Assembly (NCBI RefSeq): GCF_001262505.1
Contig: NZ_KQ410726.1
Coordinates: 124,001 to 188,000 of the forward strand
DNA from: Shinella sp. SUS2
GTDB taxonomy: Bacteria; Pseudomonadota; Alphaproteobacteria; Rhizobiales; Rhizobiaceae
Direction of reading: 5' to 3'
Length of the DNA: 64,000 bases
The position numbers and the translations under genes are program-made. Below the pieces are notes generated by a model that was given only the letters and a program-made list of their open reading frames with translations, did not search any database and was not told the origin of the DNA. Below, piece by piece: positions 63,505-64,000 of this stretch (the first letter of the stretch is position 1; every line of letters begins with the position of its first letter).

Positions 63505-64000
63505 CTAGGCAAGCCCGCCCAGCGGGATCAGTTCCGGTGCGTCCGGCTGCCAGTCGTTTCCTTCCCAGTCCCCGAGCCAGCGCTCCACGCGAAGGCCTGC
63601 CCCGGCGATAAGCGTCTCCAGCTCCGCCTTTTCGGGAAAGGCGATGCGGGAGGCGGCGGAGAGGCGTTTTCGGGTGGCGCGGATCTCGTAGTGGGTGCCG
63701 TAGGTGACGATGCCCGTCGCGGCATCGTGGGCGACGTCGTTCCAGGCGGCGACGGGACCGAAGCGGGGATGATCGACGAGGCGCATCGACGCCTCCGGCC
63801 CCCACTCCTCCCATTCCCGGCAGGCGGGGTTGCGGCTGTCGAAGACGAAGCGGCCGTCGGGCGCTAGATGCGCGGCGATGGTCGCGAGGACCGCGGCGCG
63901 ATCTTCCCGCGTCAGGAAGACCTGGAAGGCATGGCCGGTCAGCACGACCAGCGCGAAGCGGCGGCCGAGCCGCAGCGTACGTGCGTCGCCCTCGACGAAG
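63505..64000 (-). CDS. SAM-dependent methyltransferase, 5' part missing (runs off the window)
   Basis: The frame is open to the window edge, so the N-terminal SAM-binding glycine motif is outside. The visible 165 residues cover the end of a class I methyltransferase: GRFVFDSRNPACREWEEWG at the strand-4/5 region with a bidirectional acidic turn, and the C-terminal LIAGAGLRVERWLGDWEG, typical of the Methyltransf_25/11 families. Upstream residues (FVEGDARTLRLGRRFALVVL) continue the fold. The substrate cannot be predicted. Confidence 0.85.
   Translation of the reverse strand, partial: FVEGDARTLRLGRRFALVVLTGHAFQVFLTREDRAAVLATIAAHLAPDGRFVFDSRNPACREWEEWGPEASMRLVDHPRFGPVAAWNDVAHDAATGIVTYGTHYEIRATRKRLSAASRIAFPEKAELETLIAGAGLRVERWLGDWEGNDWQPDAPELIPLGGLA

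Overview
The window is a stretch of GC-rich alphaproteobacterial chromosome, most likely Rhizobiaceae (Rhizobium/Ensifer/Shinella-like). The evidence is the bioMNY biotin transporter in its rhizobial order, the aa3 oxidase cluster ctaC-ctaD-ctaB-ctaF-ctaG-ctaE, a CcrM-type GANTC methylase, IalB and YqgE homologues, DUF1127 and DUF1344 small proteins, a perfect EcfG-type promoter, and a recurrent rhizobial-style intergenic palindrome. Genus cannot be fixed from sequence reading alone. Coding density is high and nearly all genes are housekeeping or broadly conserved. I see no phage, insertion sequence, CRISPR array or large genomic island.

Layout. 1-7236: a biotin uptake operon (bioM-bioN-bioY) running into a truncated acyl-CoA ligase; an AlkX/YcaQ-type DNA glycosylase; a polytopic membrane protein; an aroC-ribBX pair. 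7237-20322: a large CHASE/PAS/GGDEF/EAL protein, fabI with a histidine phosphatase, a DnaJ-family protein, pdxH, a small RelE/RHH toxin-antitoxin pair, a polysaccharide deacetylase, a LysR regulator, tldD and ialB. 20692-27392: the cytochrome aa3 oxidase structural and assembly genes, preceded by a perfect FNR/FixK palindrome, followed by a DUF983 gene and SURF1. 27417-33810: ispH, thrB-rnhA, a peroxiredoxin, a DsbD-N-like periplasmic protein, yqgE, csbD under a general-stress promoter, and a zinc-ribbon metallopeptidase.

33818-42060 is a mostly minus-strand block: thrC, an M16 peptidase, a GST-monooxygenase-cupin operon, a DUF1127 gene with its own terminator, a RimJ-like acetyltransferase and a second GGDEF/EAL protein whose GGDEF site is degenerate. 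42388-52232: a lipoprotein, two HAD phosphatases, a long ArsR-type regulator divergent from two dimeric alpha/beta-barrel genes, a secreted VWA protein, ccrM, mutY, dciA and a lipid-anchored DsbA. 52310-64000: smc, pyruvate phosphate dikinase (ppdK), several small or uncharacterised proteins, a metallo-beta-lactamase/cupin pair, tRNA-Gln(TTG), a DUF3597 gene and a truncated methyltransferase.

Themes that tie the region together are respiration and its oxygen control (FNR box, cta genes, SURF1), cell-cycle and chromosome maintenance (ccrM, dciA, smc, mutY, rnhA), c-di-GMP signalling (two composite proteins with different predicted outputs), and five copies of one palindromic intergenic element placed mostly in leader regions of housekeeping genes (aroC, the DUF983-SURF1 pair, thrB, smc). 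Nothing looks like a wholly new multi-gene system; the best leads are regulatory sites, divergent domains and small genes.
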